6,940 nucleotides of DNA from Oscillospiraceae bacterium (GTDB lineage: Bacteria > Bacillota > Clostridia > Oscillospirales > Ruminococcaceae): NCBI GenBank assembly GCA_017483405.1, contig JAFUWP010000368.1:1-6940 (forward strand). Reading direction: 5' to 3'. The position numbers were made by a program, and so were the translations under genes. How positions within the stretch are numbered: position 1 is the stretch's first letter; every line of letters begins with the position of its first letter. The notes beneath the pieces were generated by a model that saw only the letters and a program-made list of their open reading frames with translations, was not told where the DNA came from and did no database searches. Positions 1 to 5,694 of this stretch are shown here, in pieces.

Positions 1-1748
1 CCTGCACCGGCATTCGGCTGCTGATAAATCTTAGAACCGATTTCCATGAGAGCTTTCTGGAGTTCATCCATTTTGGTCTTCATGGCAGCGGTATCATTGG
101 CATCAATTGCGCTCTGGAGTTCATCCTTCTTTGCACGGATTGCGCTCTGGTCATCGGCAGAAACCTTGTCACCGAGTTCCTTGAGTGTGCCTTCTGTCTG
201 GAGAACCATATTTTCTGCGCTGTTCTTGGTATCGACTTCTTCACGGCGTTTCTTGTCTTCTTCGGCATACTGTTCAGCTTCCTTGACAGCTCTGTCGATG
301 TCGTCTTTGGACATGTTGGTAGATGCCGTGATAGAGATATTCTGTTCCTTGCCAGTGCCTTGGTCCTTTGCGGTAACGTGAACGATACCGTTTCTGTCAA
401 TATCGAAAGTTACTTCGATACGCGGAACACCTCTCATCGCCGGAGCGATGCCATCCAGACGGAACGTACCGAGCTGTTTGTTATCTCTTGCGAACTGACG
501 TTCACCCTGAAGGACGTTAATATCAACAGCAGGCTGATTGTCAGCATAAGTGGAGAATACTTCGGACTTCTTAGTCGGGATAGTTGTATTTCTGGGAATC
601 ATGACAGTGCATACACCGCCGGCTGTTTCGATACCGAGAGACAGCGGAGTCACATCCAGCAGCATCAGACCTTCCTTAACATCGCCGCCGAGCACACCGC
701 CCTGCAATGCCGCACCGAGTGCAACGCATTCATCAGGATTAATGCCCTTGAACGGGTCTTTGCCGATGAGTTTCTTAACAGCATCCTGTACAGCCGGAAT
801 TCTGGAAGAACCGCCGACCATCAGAACTTTATCCAAATCGGATGCGCTCAGACCGCTGTCGGAAAGTGCCTGACGAACGGGTTCCATCGTAGCCTGTACA
901 AGGTCAGAAGTCAGTTCATTGAACTTTGCCTGTGTCAGAGTCAGATTCAGATGCTTCGGGCCTGTTGCATCAGCAGTGATGAACGGCAGATTGATGTTAG
1001 TTGTCGGAGTTGCAGACAGTTCAATCTTAGCGGCTTCGGCAGCATCTTTGAGTCTCTGCATCACCATTCTGTCCTGAGAGAGGTCAATACCCTGTTCGTT
1101 CTTGAATTCTGTTACCATCCAGTCGATGATTCTCTGGTCGAAGTCATCGCCGCCGAGGCGGTTATTGCCGGCAGTAGCCACTACCTGCTGGAAACCTTCG
1201 CCCATCTCGATGATAGAAACGTCAAACGTACCACCGCCGAGGTCATAAACCATAACTTTCTGGTCTTCTTCCTTGTCGATGCCATAGGACAGAGCAGCGG
1301 CAGTCGGTTCGTTGATGATTCTCTTGACTACCAGACCGGCAATCTGACCGGCATCCTTAGTAGCCTGACGCTGGGCATCTGTAAAGTAAGCCGGTACAGT
1401 GATAACAGCTTCGTTAACGGTTTCGCCGAGATAAGCTTCTGCATCAGCCTTGAGCTTCTGGAGAATCATGGCAGAAATTTCCTGCGGAGTATACTTCTTG
1501 CCGTCAATATCTACTTTATAATTAGAACCCATGTGACGCTTGATGGAAGAAATTGTCTTGTCAGGATTGGTGATAGCCTGATTCTTGGCAACTTTACCAA
1601 CCAGACGCTCGCCTGTCTTGGAGAATGCCACAACAGACGGAGTAGTTCTTGCACCTTCTGCATTTGCGATAACAACAGCGTTACCGCCTTCTACAACTGC
1701 TACACAGGAGTTTGTTGTACCTAAGTCGATACCGATAATTTTTCCCAT
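1..1748 (-). CDS. dnaK: Molecular chaperone DnaK (Hsp70), 3' end cut by window edge
   Basis: Cytoplasmic ATP-driven Hsp70 chaperone that binds unfolded segments and cycles with GrpE and DnaJ. My translation of the minus strand from ATG at 1748 is open to the left edge, giving 582 residues. Seen: phosphate-binding motif IDLGTTNSCVAVVEGG near residue 6; second Hsp70 signature DLGGGTFDVS at 169-178; third signature VLMVGGSSRIPAVQD at 308-322; interdomain linker region DVTPLSLGIET from 365, then the substrate-binding beta domain and the helical lid (charged, EEDKKRREE). The linker lies about 24 residues earlier than in E. coli DnaK, as expected for Gram-positive DnaK, which lacks a segment of the ATPase domain. 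The visible end reads MEIGSKIYQQPNAGA, so probably only the last 30-40 residues are missing. A GAAGGGAAG ribosome binding site lies about 12 nt before the ATG. It is the third gene of the HrcA-controlled operon, 63 nt after grpE. Confidence 0.98.
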   Translation of the reverse strand, partial: MGKIIGIDLGTTNSCVAVVEGGNAVVIANAEGARTTPSVVAFSKTGERLVGKVAKNQAITNPDKTISSIKRHMGSNYKVDIDGKKYTPQEISAMILQKLKADAEAYLGETVNEAVITVPAYFTDAQRQATKDAGQIAGLVVKRIINEPTAAALSYGIDKEEDQKVMVYDLGGGTFDVSIIEMGEGFQQVVATAGNNRLGGDDFDQRIIDWMVTEFKNEQGIDLSQDRMVMQRLKDAAEAAKIELSATPTTNINLPFITADATGPKHLNLTLTQAKFNELTSDLVQATMEPVRQALSDSGLSASDLDKVLMVGGSSRIPAVQDAVKKLIGKDPFKGINPDECVALGAALQGGVLGGDVKEGLMLLDVTPLSLGIETAGGVCTVMIPRNTTIPTKKSEVFSTYADNQPAVDINVLQGERQFARDNKQLGTFRLDGIAPAMRGVPRIEVTFDIDRNGIVHVTAKDQGTGKEQNISITASTNMSKDDIDRAVKEAEQYAEEDKKRREEVDTKNSAENMVLQTEGTLKELGDKVSADDQSAIRAKKDELQSAIDANDTAAMKTKMDELQKALMEIGSKIYQQPNAGA

Positions 1749-1811
1749 AATAAAAACGCTTCCCTTCAACAAAAATGCTTTATTTTTTTGAAAAAATCAA
1801 AAAATCAAAAA
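1749..1811 (-). repeat. AT-rich grpE-dnaK spacer with octamer tandem repeat and A/T hairpin
   Basis: This is the only real gap inside the heat-shock operon. On the plus strand, 1791-1811 is about two and a half tandem copies of AAAAAATC. Positions 1784-1791 (TTTTTTGA) and 1797-1804 (TCAAAAAA) are perfect inverted arms of 8 bp around a 5-nt loop. In the mRNA this would form an A/U-only hairpin just after the grpE stop. It has no GC-rich stem, so it is not a convincing terminator; an RNA processing or stability site, or merely an AT-rich spacer, is possible. The dnaK ribosome binding site (GAAGGGA, 1761-1767) lies downstream of it. Confidence 0.6.
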
Positions 1812-2333
1812 TTAGCTGGCTACTGCCACCATAGCCGGACGGATTAACCGTTCGCCGAGCATATAGCCTTTCTGGAACACTTCGCAGACGGTATTTTCCG
1901 GAAATTCCTCTGTCGCTTCTTCGCGCTTGATAGCCTGATGAATATTCGGGTCAAACGGCTTGCCGAGCGCATCGATAACAGAAACATTCTGCTTTTCGAG
2001 CAGGCCTTCCAGCTGTTCCAGAATCATCTTCATGCCTTTGTGATATTCTTCATCACTGCACGGAGCATCAATCGCTCTCTCAAAATTATCAATTACAGGG
2101 AGCAGAAGTTCGATGCTTTTGGCAGTGGCATCGCCGAACAGAGCAAGTTTTTCCTTTTCTGTTCTGCGCCGGAAGTTCTCATAATCGGCCAGCAGACGGA
2201 TATATCTGTCTTTTTCGGCCTCCAGCTCATCAGAACCCTCGATTTCGTCAAGTTCGCTTTCGGCGTTTTCGAGTTCTTCCTGTGCTTCTTCCGTGCTGAC
2301 TTCTTCTTTTTCCTGATTTTCAATATCAGTCAT
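1812..2333 (-). CDS. grpE: Nucleotide exchange factor GrpE
   Basis: Co-chaperone that releases ADP from DnaK, acting as a dimer in the cytoplasm. The 173 residues begin with a very acidic, low-complexity stretch (about 1-40), then the long dimerisation helix with RYIRLLADYENFRRRTEKEK (about 43-62), and the C-terminal beta domain with FDPNIHQAI (127-135) and the family signature VFQKGYMLGERLIRPAMV (152-169). Length is normal for Firmicute GrpE. I chose ATG at 2333 rather than the in-frame GTG at 2342, because GAGGG (2342-2346) is about 9 nt before the ATG and would overlap the GTG. With this start the gene overlaps the end of hrcA by 8 nt (ATGACTGA), pointing to translational coupling. It is followed by dnaK, its partner. 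Confidence 0.96.
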   Translation of the reverse strand: MTDIENQEKEEVSTEEAQEELENAESELDEIEGSDELEAEKDRYIRLLADYENFRRRTEKEKLALFGDATAKSIELLLPVIDNFERAIDAPCSDEEYHKGMKMILEQLEGLLEKQNVSVIDALGKPFDPNIHQAIKREEATEEFPENTVCEVFQKGYMLGERLIRPAMVAVAS

Positions 2334-3399
2334 GGGGGTCACCCTCTTTCTTTATGTGTCCATCATCCAGAGACGGTTCAGGGGGCTCTGAAATCAGGTC
2401 GGTAATTTTTTGTGAGAAATACTCAATATAAGGAATCACTTTAGCATAATCCAGCCTCATAGGGCCGATGATGCCAAGAGAACCGACATTTTTTCCGCCT
2501 TTGCGGTATTTGGAGACAATCATGCTGGAATTGCCGATGACGAAACTGCTCTTGTCTTCCCGAAACATGACCTTGATTCCGCTGAATGAGTCGTCCAGCA
2601 GTCTGGAGAGTTCGTCTTTATGTTCAATAAACCTGACGATTTCCATTTTATCCAAATCCTGATAGGAGAACAAATTCTTTTCGCCTTTAAATAACAACGC
2701 ATGTTGTCTCAAATCTCTGGAAAGTTCGCAGATTCCCTGCACCAGAGGAGACATCGCCATCATATAGGCACTCATAGCGGCGGTCAGATTTTCCATCAGC
2801 TCATCTGACAAATCCGAAACGGAGATACCCTCCAGATTTTCGGACAAATATCCGGAAAACCAGCTAAGCTGTTCGTTTGTCAAATCAAATTCCAGCCGAC
2901 AGGCCTTGTTTTTGATACTGCCTGCTGAGGTAATCAGAAGAATGACATAGACTCTTTTTCCTGTAGGAATGACTTCTACTTTAGAAATCACGGAGAACTG
3001 CGGAGAAAAATCCGAAACCACCGCCGCACACTGTGTTAATTCTGCAAGTGCGGTCGTTGCGTTCTGAATGAGCAGTTCTTCTGTTGCAGAGCCGTGAATG
3101 GCAAGCATATTGTCAAGTCTTTGTTTTTCTTCCTGTGACATGCCCGGCGGACTCATAAGCTGTTCAATATACAGTCGGTAGCCACTGACAGTAGGAATTC
3201 TTCCTGCCGAAGTATGTGGCTGTTCCAGATAGCCCAGTTGCTCCAGTGCGGCCATATCGTTCCGTACAGTTGCCGCAGAAACATTAATTTCCGGCAGAGC
3301 AGCAAGTATCTTTGAGCCGACCGGCTCGCCGGTTCTGACATATTCTTCCACCACGGCAGCCAAGATTTTCAGCTTCCGTTCGTTCATGTTTTGCTTCAC
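2326..3399 (-). CDS. hrcA: Heat-inducible transcription repressor HrcA
   Basis: Repressor of class I heat-shock genes; it binds CIRCE as a dimer and, in studied Firmicutes, needs GroEL to stay active. The 357-residue reading frame has the N-terminal winged helix (about 6-70; VGSKILAALP then SAATVRNDMAALEQLGYLEQ and the wing residues HTSAGRIPT), a central GAF-like region, and the typical C-terminal segment IGPMRLDYAKVIPYIEYFSQ (311-330). Length is normal for the family. The start is uncertain: GTG at 3399 has AAGG only 3 nt before it, whereas ATG at 3387 gives MNERKLKIL, the usual HrcA N-terminus, but lies 15 nt from the same AAGG. I lean to 3387 on family grounds but list the longer frame. 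It is the first gene of the operon, directly downstream of promoter and CIRCE, so it represses itself. Its stop overlaps grpE. Confidence 0.97.
   Translation of the reverse strand: MKQNMNERKLKILAAVVEEYVRTGEPVGSKILAALPEINVSAATVRNDMAALEQLGYLEQPHTSAGRIPTVSGYRLYIEQLMSPPGMSQEEKQRLDNMLAIHGSATEELLIQNATTALAELTQCAAVVSDFSPQFSVISKVEVIPTGKRVYVILLITSAGSIKNKACRLEFDLTNEQLSWFSGYLSENLEGISVSDLSDELMENLTAAMSAYMMAMSPLVQGICELSRDLRQHALLFKGEKNLFSYQDLDKMEIVRFIEHKDELSRLLDDSFSGIKVMFREDKSSFVIGNSSMIVSKYRKGGKNVGSLGIIGPMRLDYAKVIPYIEYFSQKITDLISEPPEPSLDDGHIKKEGDPHD
2334..2347 (-). promoter_or_regulatory. grpE ribosome binding site inside hrcA end, with small hairpin
   Basis: On the minus strand the sequence reads AGAGGGTGACCCCC followed by ATG. 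GAGGG is a good Shine-Dalgarno match about 9 nt from the ATG at 2333 and decides the start. The GGG can pair with the following CCC (GGGTGACCC), so a short hairpin could partly hide the site unless ribosomes finishing hrcA open it. The coupling is inference. Confidence 0.6.
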
Positions 3400-3433
3400 A
3401 CACCTTACATCAGAATTGCTGTATTCTGGAACT

Positions 3434-3460
3434 TTAGCACTCTCACTCTTTGAGTGCTAA
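3434..3460 (-). promoter_or_regulatory. CIRCE operator (HrcA binding site)
   Basis: Perfect inverted repeat TTAGCACTC, 9-nt spacer, GAGTGCTAA: the consensus CIRCE element without a mismatch. It begins 4 nt after the -10 hexamer of the hrcA promoter, so the expected transcription start falls inside its promoter-proximal arm. HrcA bound here would block initiation of hrcA-grpE-dnaK. As the element is also transcribed, it can fold in the 5' end of the mRNA, which is known to affect mRNA stability in other Firmicutes. Confidence 0.98.
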
Positions 3461-3464
3461 GTTT

Positions 3465-3493
3465 AGTGTACCACGATTTCGGAAAAATGTCAA
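3465..3493 (-). promoter_or_regulatory. Sigma-A type promoter of hrcA-grpE-dnaK
   Basis: On the minus strand, TTGACA (3488-3493) is a perfect -35 hexamer, followed by a 17-nt spacer and TACACT (3465-3470) as -10. An AT-rich stretch lies upstream of the -35. The transcription start is expected near 3458-3459, leaving a leader of about 60-70 nt that carries CIRCE. Control is by the overlapping operator rather than by a heat-shock sigma factor. Confidence 0.93.
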
Positions 3494-3555
3494 GTATCTT
3501 TATAATTTTCAGCATTTTTGATAAATTCGGCGTTTTTAATTCTGATATTTTATAC

Positions 3556-3589
3556 AAAAAATGCCCCTACTGAGAACGAGCAGAGGCAT
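3556..3589 (-). terminator. Intrinsic terminator of the solo ABC ATPase gene
   Basis: Minus-strand sequence ATGCCTCTGCT, 7-nt loop CGTTCTC, AGTAGGGGCAT forms an 11-bp stem with two G-U pairs, running directly into a T tract. It starts about 13 nt after the stop codon of the ABC ATPase gene (3603) and ends about 60 nt before the -35 of the hrcA promoter, so it insulates the heat-shock operon from the upstream gene. On the plus strand the stem is followed by CTGTTTTT, so weak bidirectional activity is possible but no plus-strand gene needs it. Confidence 0.93.
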
Positions 3590-3602
3590 CTGTTTTTCCA
3601 AA

Positions 3603-4745
3603 TCAGTTTACGATAGTACGTTCTGTTTCTTTGTCGAAAAGGTGAATTCTGTTCGGGTCGAGGCCGACTTTGATAGTATCGCCAGGACGGGCAGTAGAGC
3701 TGGGCTGTACTCTTGCAGTGATGGAGTTGCCAGCACACTTCAGATACAGATATGTTTCTGCACCCATCATTTCGGTGATTTCTACGTCAGCATCTACGAT
3801 ACCGGTCTGAGCAGTTGCCAGATAAGCAGGTTCATCATGAACGCTTTCCGGACGGATGCCGAGGCAGACTTCGCGGTCAACATACTTCGCCAAATCCGGA
3901 ACGAGCTTGGATTCTGGCACTAAGATAGTATATTTTGTACCTCTTGCATCTTTGGTATCTTCAGAACCGAATTCTACATAGTATCTGTTATATTCATCTT
4001 TTCTGAGATAAGCATCAATAAAGTTCATCTGCGGAGAGCCTAAGAATCCGGCAACGAACTTATTGACAGGGGACTCGTAAAGCACCTGAGGTGTATCCAC
4101 CTGCTGGATGAAACCGTCCTTCATAACTACGATACGGTCGCCCATGGTCATAGCATCTGTCTGGTCATGTGTTACATAGATAAAAGTAGTACCGAGCTTT
4201 TTATGCAGTTTAGAAATTTCGGTTCTCATCTGCGCACGGAGTTTTGCGTCCAAGTTGGAAAGCGGTTCGTCAAGAAGGAATACTTTCGGAGAACGCACGA
4301 TAGCACGGCCGAGCGCAACACGCTGACGCTGACCGCCGGACATCGCCTTCGGCTTTCTGTCGAGCAGATGGGACAGGTCGAGGATTTTAGCAGCTTCTTC
4401 TACTTTTCTTGCGATTTCGTCCTTCGGAACTTTACGCAGTTTCAGACCAAATGCCATATTATCAAATACAGTCATGTGCGGATAGAGCGCATAGTTCTGG
4501 AATACCATCGCAATATCTCTGTCTTTCGGTGCAATATCGTTTACGAGTCTGTCACCGATATACAGTTCGCCTTCGGAGATTTCCTCCAGACCTGCAATCA
4601 TACGAAGTGTGGTAGACTTTCCGCAACCGGAAGGGCCTACCAGAATAATGAATTCTTTGTCTCTGATTTCGAGGTTTACGTCAGTTACGGCAACAAATCC
4701 GCCAGGATACTTCTTGTAAATACCTCTAAGTGATAAACCAGCCAT
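3603..4745 (-). CDS. Carbohydrate ABC transporter ATP-binding protein, MsmX/MsmK/UgpC type
   Basis: Cytoplasmic ATPase that powers sugar importers by binding to their permeases at the inner face of the membrane. The 380 residues show Walker A GPSGCGKST (37-45), Q-loop Q83 in VFQNYALYPHMTV, signature MSGGQRQRVALGRA (135-148; Met in place of the usual Leu), Walker B VFLLDEP with E160, D-loop SNLD, and switch H193 in THDQTDAMTMGDR. From about 235 a C-terminal OB/TOBE-like regulatory domain follows, with GIRPES (296-301), as in MalK and UgpC. Length and layout fit the MalK/MsmX family. ATG at 4745 has GGAGG 10 nt upstream. It has its own promoter and terminator and no permease or binding-protein neighbour, so a shared ATPase for several importers is likely (inference). 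Every arginine codon I checked is CGT or AGA, as in dnaK mostly, suggesting high expression. The substrate cannot be told. Confidence 0.95.
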   Translation of the reverse strand: MAGLSLRGIYKKYPGGFVAVTDVNLEIRDKEFIILVGPSGCGKSTTLRMIAGLEEISEGELYIGDRLVNDIAPKDRDIAMVFQNYALYPHMTVFDNMAFGLKLRKVPKDEIARKVEEAAKILDLSHLLDRKPKAMSGGQRQRVALGRAIVRSPKVFLLDEPLSNLDAKLRAQMRTEISKLHKKLGTTFIYVTHDQTDAMTMGDRIVVMKDGFIQQVDTPQVLYESPVNKFVAGFLGSPQMNFIDAYLRKDEYNRYYVEFGSEDTKDARGTKYTILVPESKLVPDLAKYVDREVCLGIRPESVHDEPAYLATAQTGIVDADVEITEMMGAETYLYLKCAGNSITARVQPSSTARPGDTIKVGLDPNRIHLFDKETERTIVN

Positions 4746-4755
4746 TTATTCCAGT

Positions 4756-4760
4756 CCTCC
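4756..4760 (-). promoter_or_regulatory. Strong ribosome binding site of the solo ABC ATPase gene
   Basis: GGAGG on the minus strand, 10 nt before ATG at 4745. This is the strongest Shine-Dalgarno match in the window and fixes the start. Confidence 0.85.
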
Positions 4761-4781
4761 ATTTACTAAAAAGATTTTTTT

Positions 4782-4842
4782 CAGACCATGCCGCTTATAT
4801 GTAGTATTGAAAAAATACAGAATGATACCCGTGCAAAGTCTG
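4782..4842 (-). promoter_or_regulatory. Possible folded leader of the solo ABC ATPase mRNA
   Basis: In the predicted 5' leader, CAGACTTTGC (4842-4833) can pair with GCATGGTCTG (4791-4782): nine of ten positions pair (one G-U, one U-U mismatch). Inside lies a second inverted repeat, GTATT (4818-4814), 5-nt loop, AATAC (4808-4804). The outer stem would begin within a few nucleotides of the expected transcription start. It matches no riboswitch class I recognise. It may be a 5' stabilising structure, a regulatory element, or chance pairing. Confidence 0.35.
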
Positions 4843-4851
4843 TCTATTATT

Positions 4852-4880
4852 ATTGTACCAAATTCTGAAAAATTTTTCAA
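4852..4880 (-). promoter_or_regulatory. Sigma-A type promoter of the solo ABC ATPase gene
   Basis: Minus strand: TTGAAA (4875-4880), 17-nt spacer, TACAAT (4852-4857), preceded by TGG giving a TGn extended -10. The transcription start is expected near 4843-4845, so the leader is about 100 nt. The -35 overlaps a perfect 14-bp palindrome TGAAAAATTTTTCA (4866-4879), which may be an operator or simply a curved A/T tract. The promoter starts only 18 nt after the rsuA stop. Confidence 0.85.
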
Positions 4881-4898
4881 GTCGCTGAATGACTAAAC

Positions 4899-5678
4899 TT
4901 AATGCCTGTCATTTATCAAATATGACGAAAATGCCAACATAATTTGTTCACACATCGCGGAAAAAGATTCAGCTTTCAACATTTTCAAAATATCTTTGTG
5001 GAAAACTTCCAAATGCCCTCCGGAAGGCAAATCGGGGGCTAAAACGAGACTTCCGACCGCCACCCGATGCAGATGTTCGACATGATTGCCGAGCGATGCG
5101 AACATACGTTTCACCTGATGATACTTCCCCTCATGCAGACAGACCAGACACCTCTTTTCAGAAATCTGCCTTGCCTGTACGGGGAGACAGGCCGTTCCGT
5201 CAGAAAGCGTGATGCCATCCGCAAGGGATTGCAGATAGCTTTCCTCAAAAGGCCTTGCAAGTGTGACAAGATAATATTTCGGAACGTGATGTTTCGGAGA
5301 AAGCATCTGATGTGCAAGTTCTCCGTCATCCGTCACCAGCACAAGGCCGGTGCTGTCGATGTCGAGCCTTCCGGCCGGAAACATATCCTTCCGGCGGAGT
5401 TCTTCGGGAACAAGTTCCAGCACGGTTTTATGCTGTTTGTCCTCCGTAGCGCAGATATAGCCCTCCGGCTTGTTGAGTATCAGATAGATATGCTCTCCGC
5501 CGTGGATTTTCTTTCCGCCGAGGGTGATTTCCTGCATCTCCGGATTGATTTTCTGTTTCGGGTCGGTGATGATGATGCCATCCGCACGGACTGCGCCTTT
5601 TTTCAGAAGTGCCTTGACTTCGTTTCTGGAATATTTCGTTCTGTCCGCTAAAAATTTATCCAATCTGATTTCTGCCAT
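4899..5678 (-). CDS. rsuA: 16S rRNA pseudouridine synthase, RsuA family
   Basis: Predicted to convert a uridine of 16S rRNA (U516 in E. coli numbering) to pseudouridine during small-subunit assembly. The 259 residues begin with an S4 RNA-binding domain (about 3-60; RLDKFLADRTKYSRNEVKAL), then the synthase domain with YLILNKPEGYICAT (65-78), the catalytic motif AGRLDIDSTGLVLVTDDG (102-119, catalytic Asp106), and EGKYHQVKRMFASLGNHVEHLHR (183-205, written as EGKYHQVKRM plus following residues). The YHQVKRM form points to RsuA rather than RluB, RluE or RluF. About 25 residues follow the usual family end. I chose ATG at 5678 over the in-frame GTG at 5687: AGGA (5689-5692) lies 10 nt before the ATG but practically touches the GTG. 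It sits 16 nt after the HD-GYP gene, so the two are probably cotranscribed. No clear terminator follows. Confidence 0.93.
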   Translation of the reverse strand: MAEIRLDKFLADRTKYSRNEVKALLKKGAVRADGIIITDPKQKINPEMQEITLGGKKIHGGEHIYLILNKPEGYICATEDKQHKTVLELVPEELRRKDMFPAGRLDIDSTGLVLVTDDGELAHQMLSPKHHVPKYYLVTLARPFEESYLQSLADGITLSDGTACLPVQARQISEKRCLVCLHEGKYHQVKRMFASLGNHVEHLHRVAVGSLVLAPDLPSGGHLEVFHKDILKMLKAESFSAMCEQIMLAFSSYLINDRH

Positions 5679-5688
5679 AATATGCACT

Positions 5689-5692
5689 TCCT
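5689..5692 (-). promoter_or_regulatory. rsuA ribosome binding site deciding its start
   Basis: AGGA (in CAGGAAG) on the minus strand, 10 nt before ATG at 5678. The GTG at 5687-5685 overlaps the end of the AGGAAG stretch, so it cannot be served by this site. Confidence 0.6.
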
Positions 5693-5694
5693 GT

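Noticed and set aside
46..381. Plus-strand open frame of 111 residues opposite the dnaK lid region, and an overlapping minus-strand out-of-frame one (80-400)
   Set aside because: Both are shadows of the real dnaK frame; the Ser-rich composition comes from reading its complement.
360..1724. Long plus-strand open frame (454 residues) opposite dnaK
   Set aside because: It is antisense to an unmistakable dnaK, has low-complexity, Cys/Ser/Arg-rich composition with no recognisable domain, and no promoter. Long antisense frames opposite dnaK are a known by-product of its codon bias.
1784..1811. Terminator between grpE and dnaK
   Set aside because: The hairpin is made almost only of A-T pairs and has no GC-rich stem followed by a T tract; dnaK has no clear promoter of its own here, so continuous transcription is more likely.
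3490..3602. Small gene or RNA in the gap between the ATPase gene and the hrcA promoter
   Set aside because: The gap is explained by the terminator and AT-rich upstream promoter DNA; no start with a ribosome binding site and no other structured element was seen.
4167..4733. Plus-strand open frame of 188 residues opposite the ABC ATPase gene
   Set aside because: Antisense to strongly conserved ATPase motifs, with no ribosome binding site or domain of its own.
4746..4851. Known riboswitch or T-box in the ATPase leader
   Set aside because: The leader is about 100 nt and AT-rich, with no T-box motif, no specifier-type arrangement and no terminator/antiterminator pair; only simple stems are visible.
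5067..5651. Plus-strand open frame of 194 residues opposite rsuA
   Set aside because: Antisense shadow of a gene with intact catalytic motifs; no domain seen.
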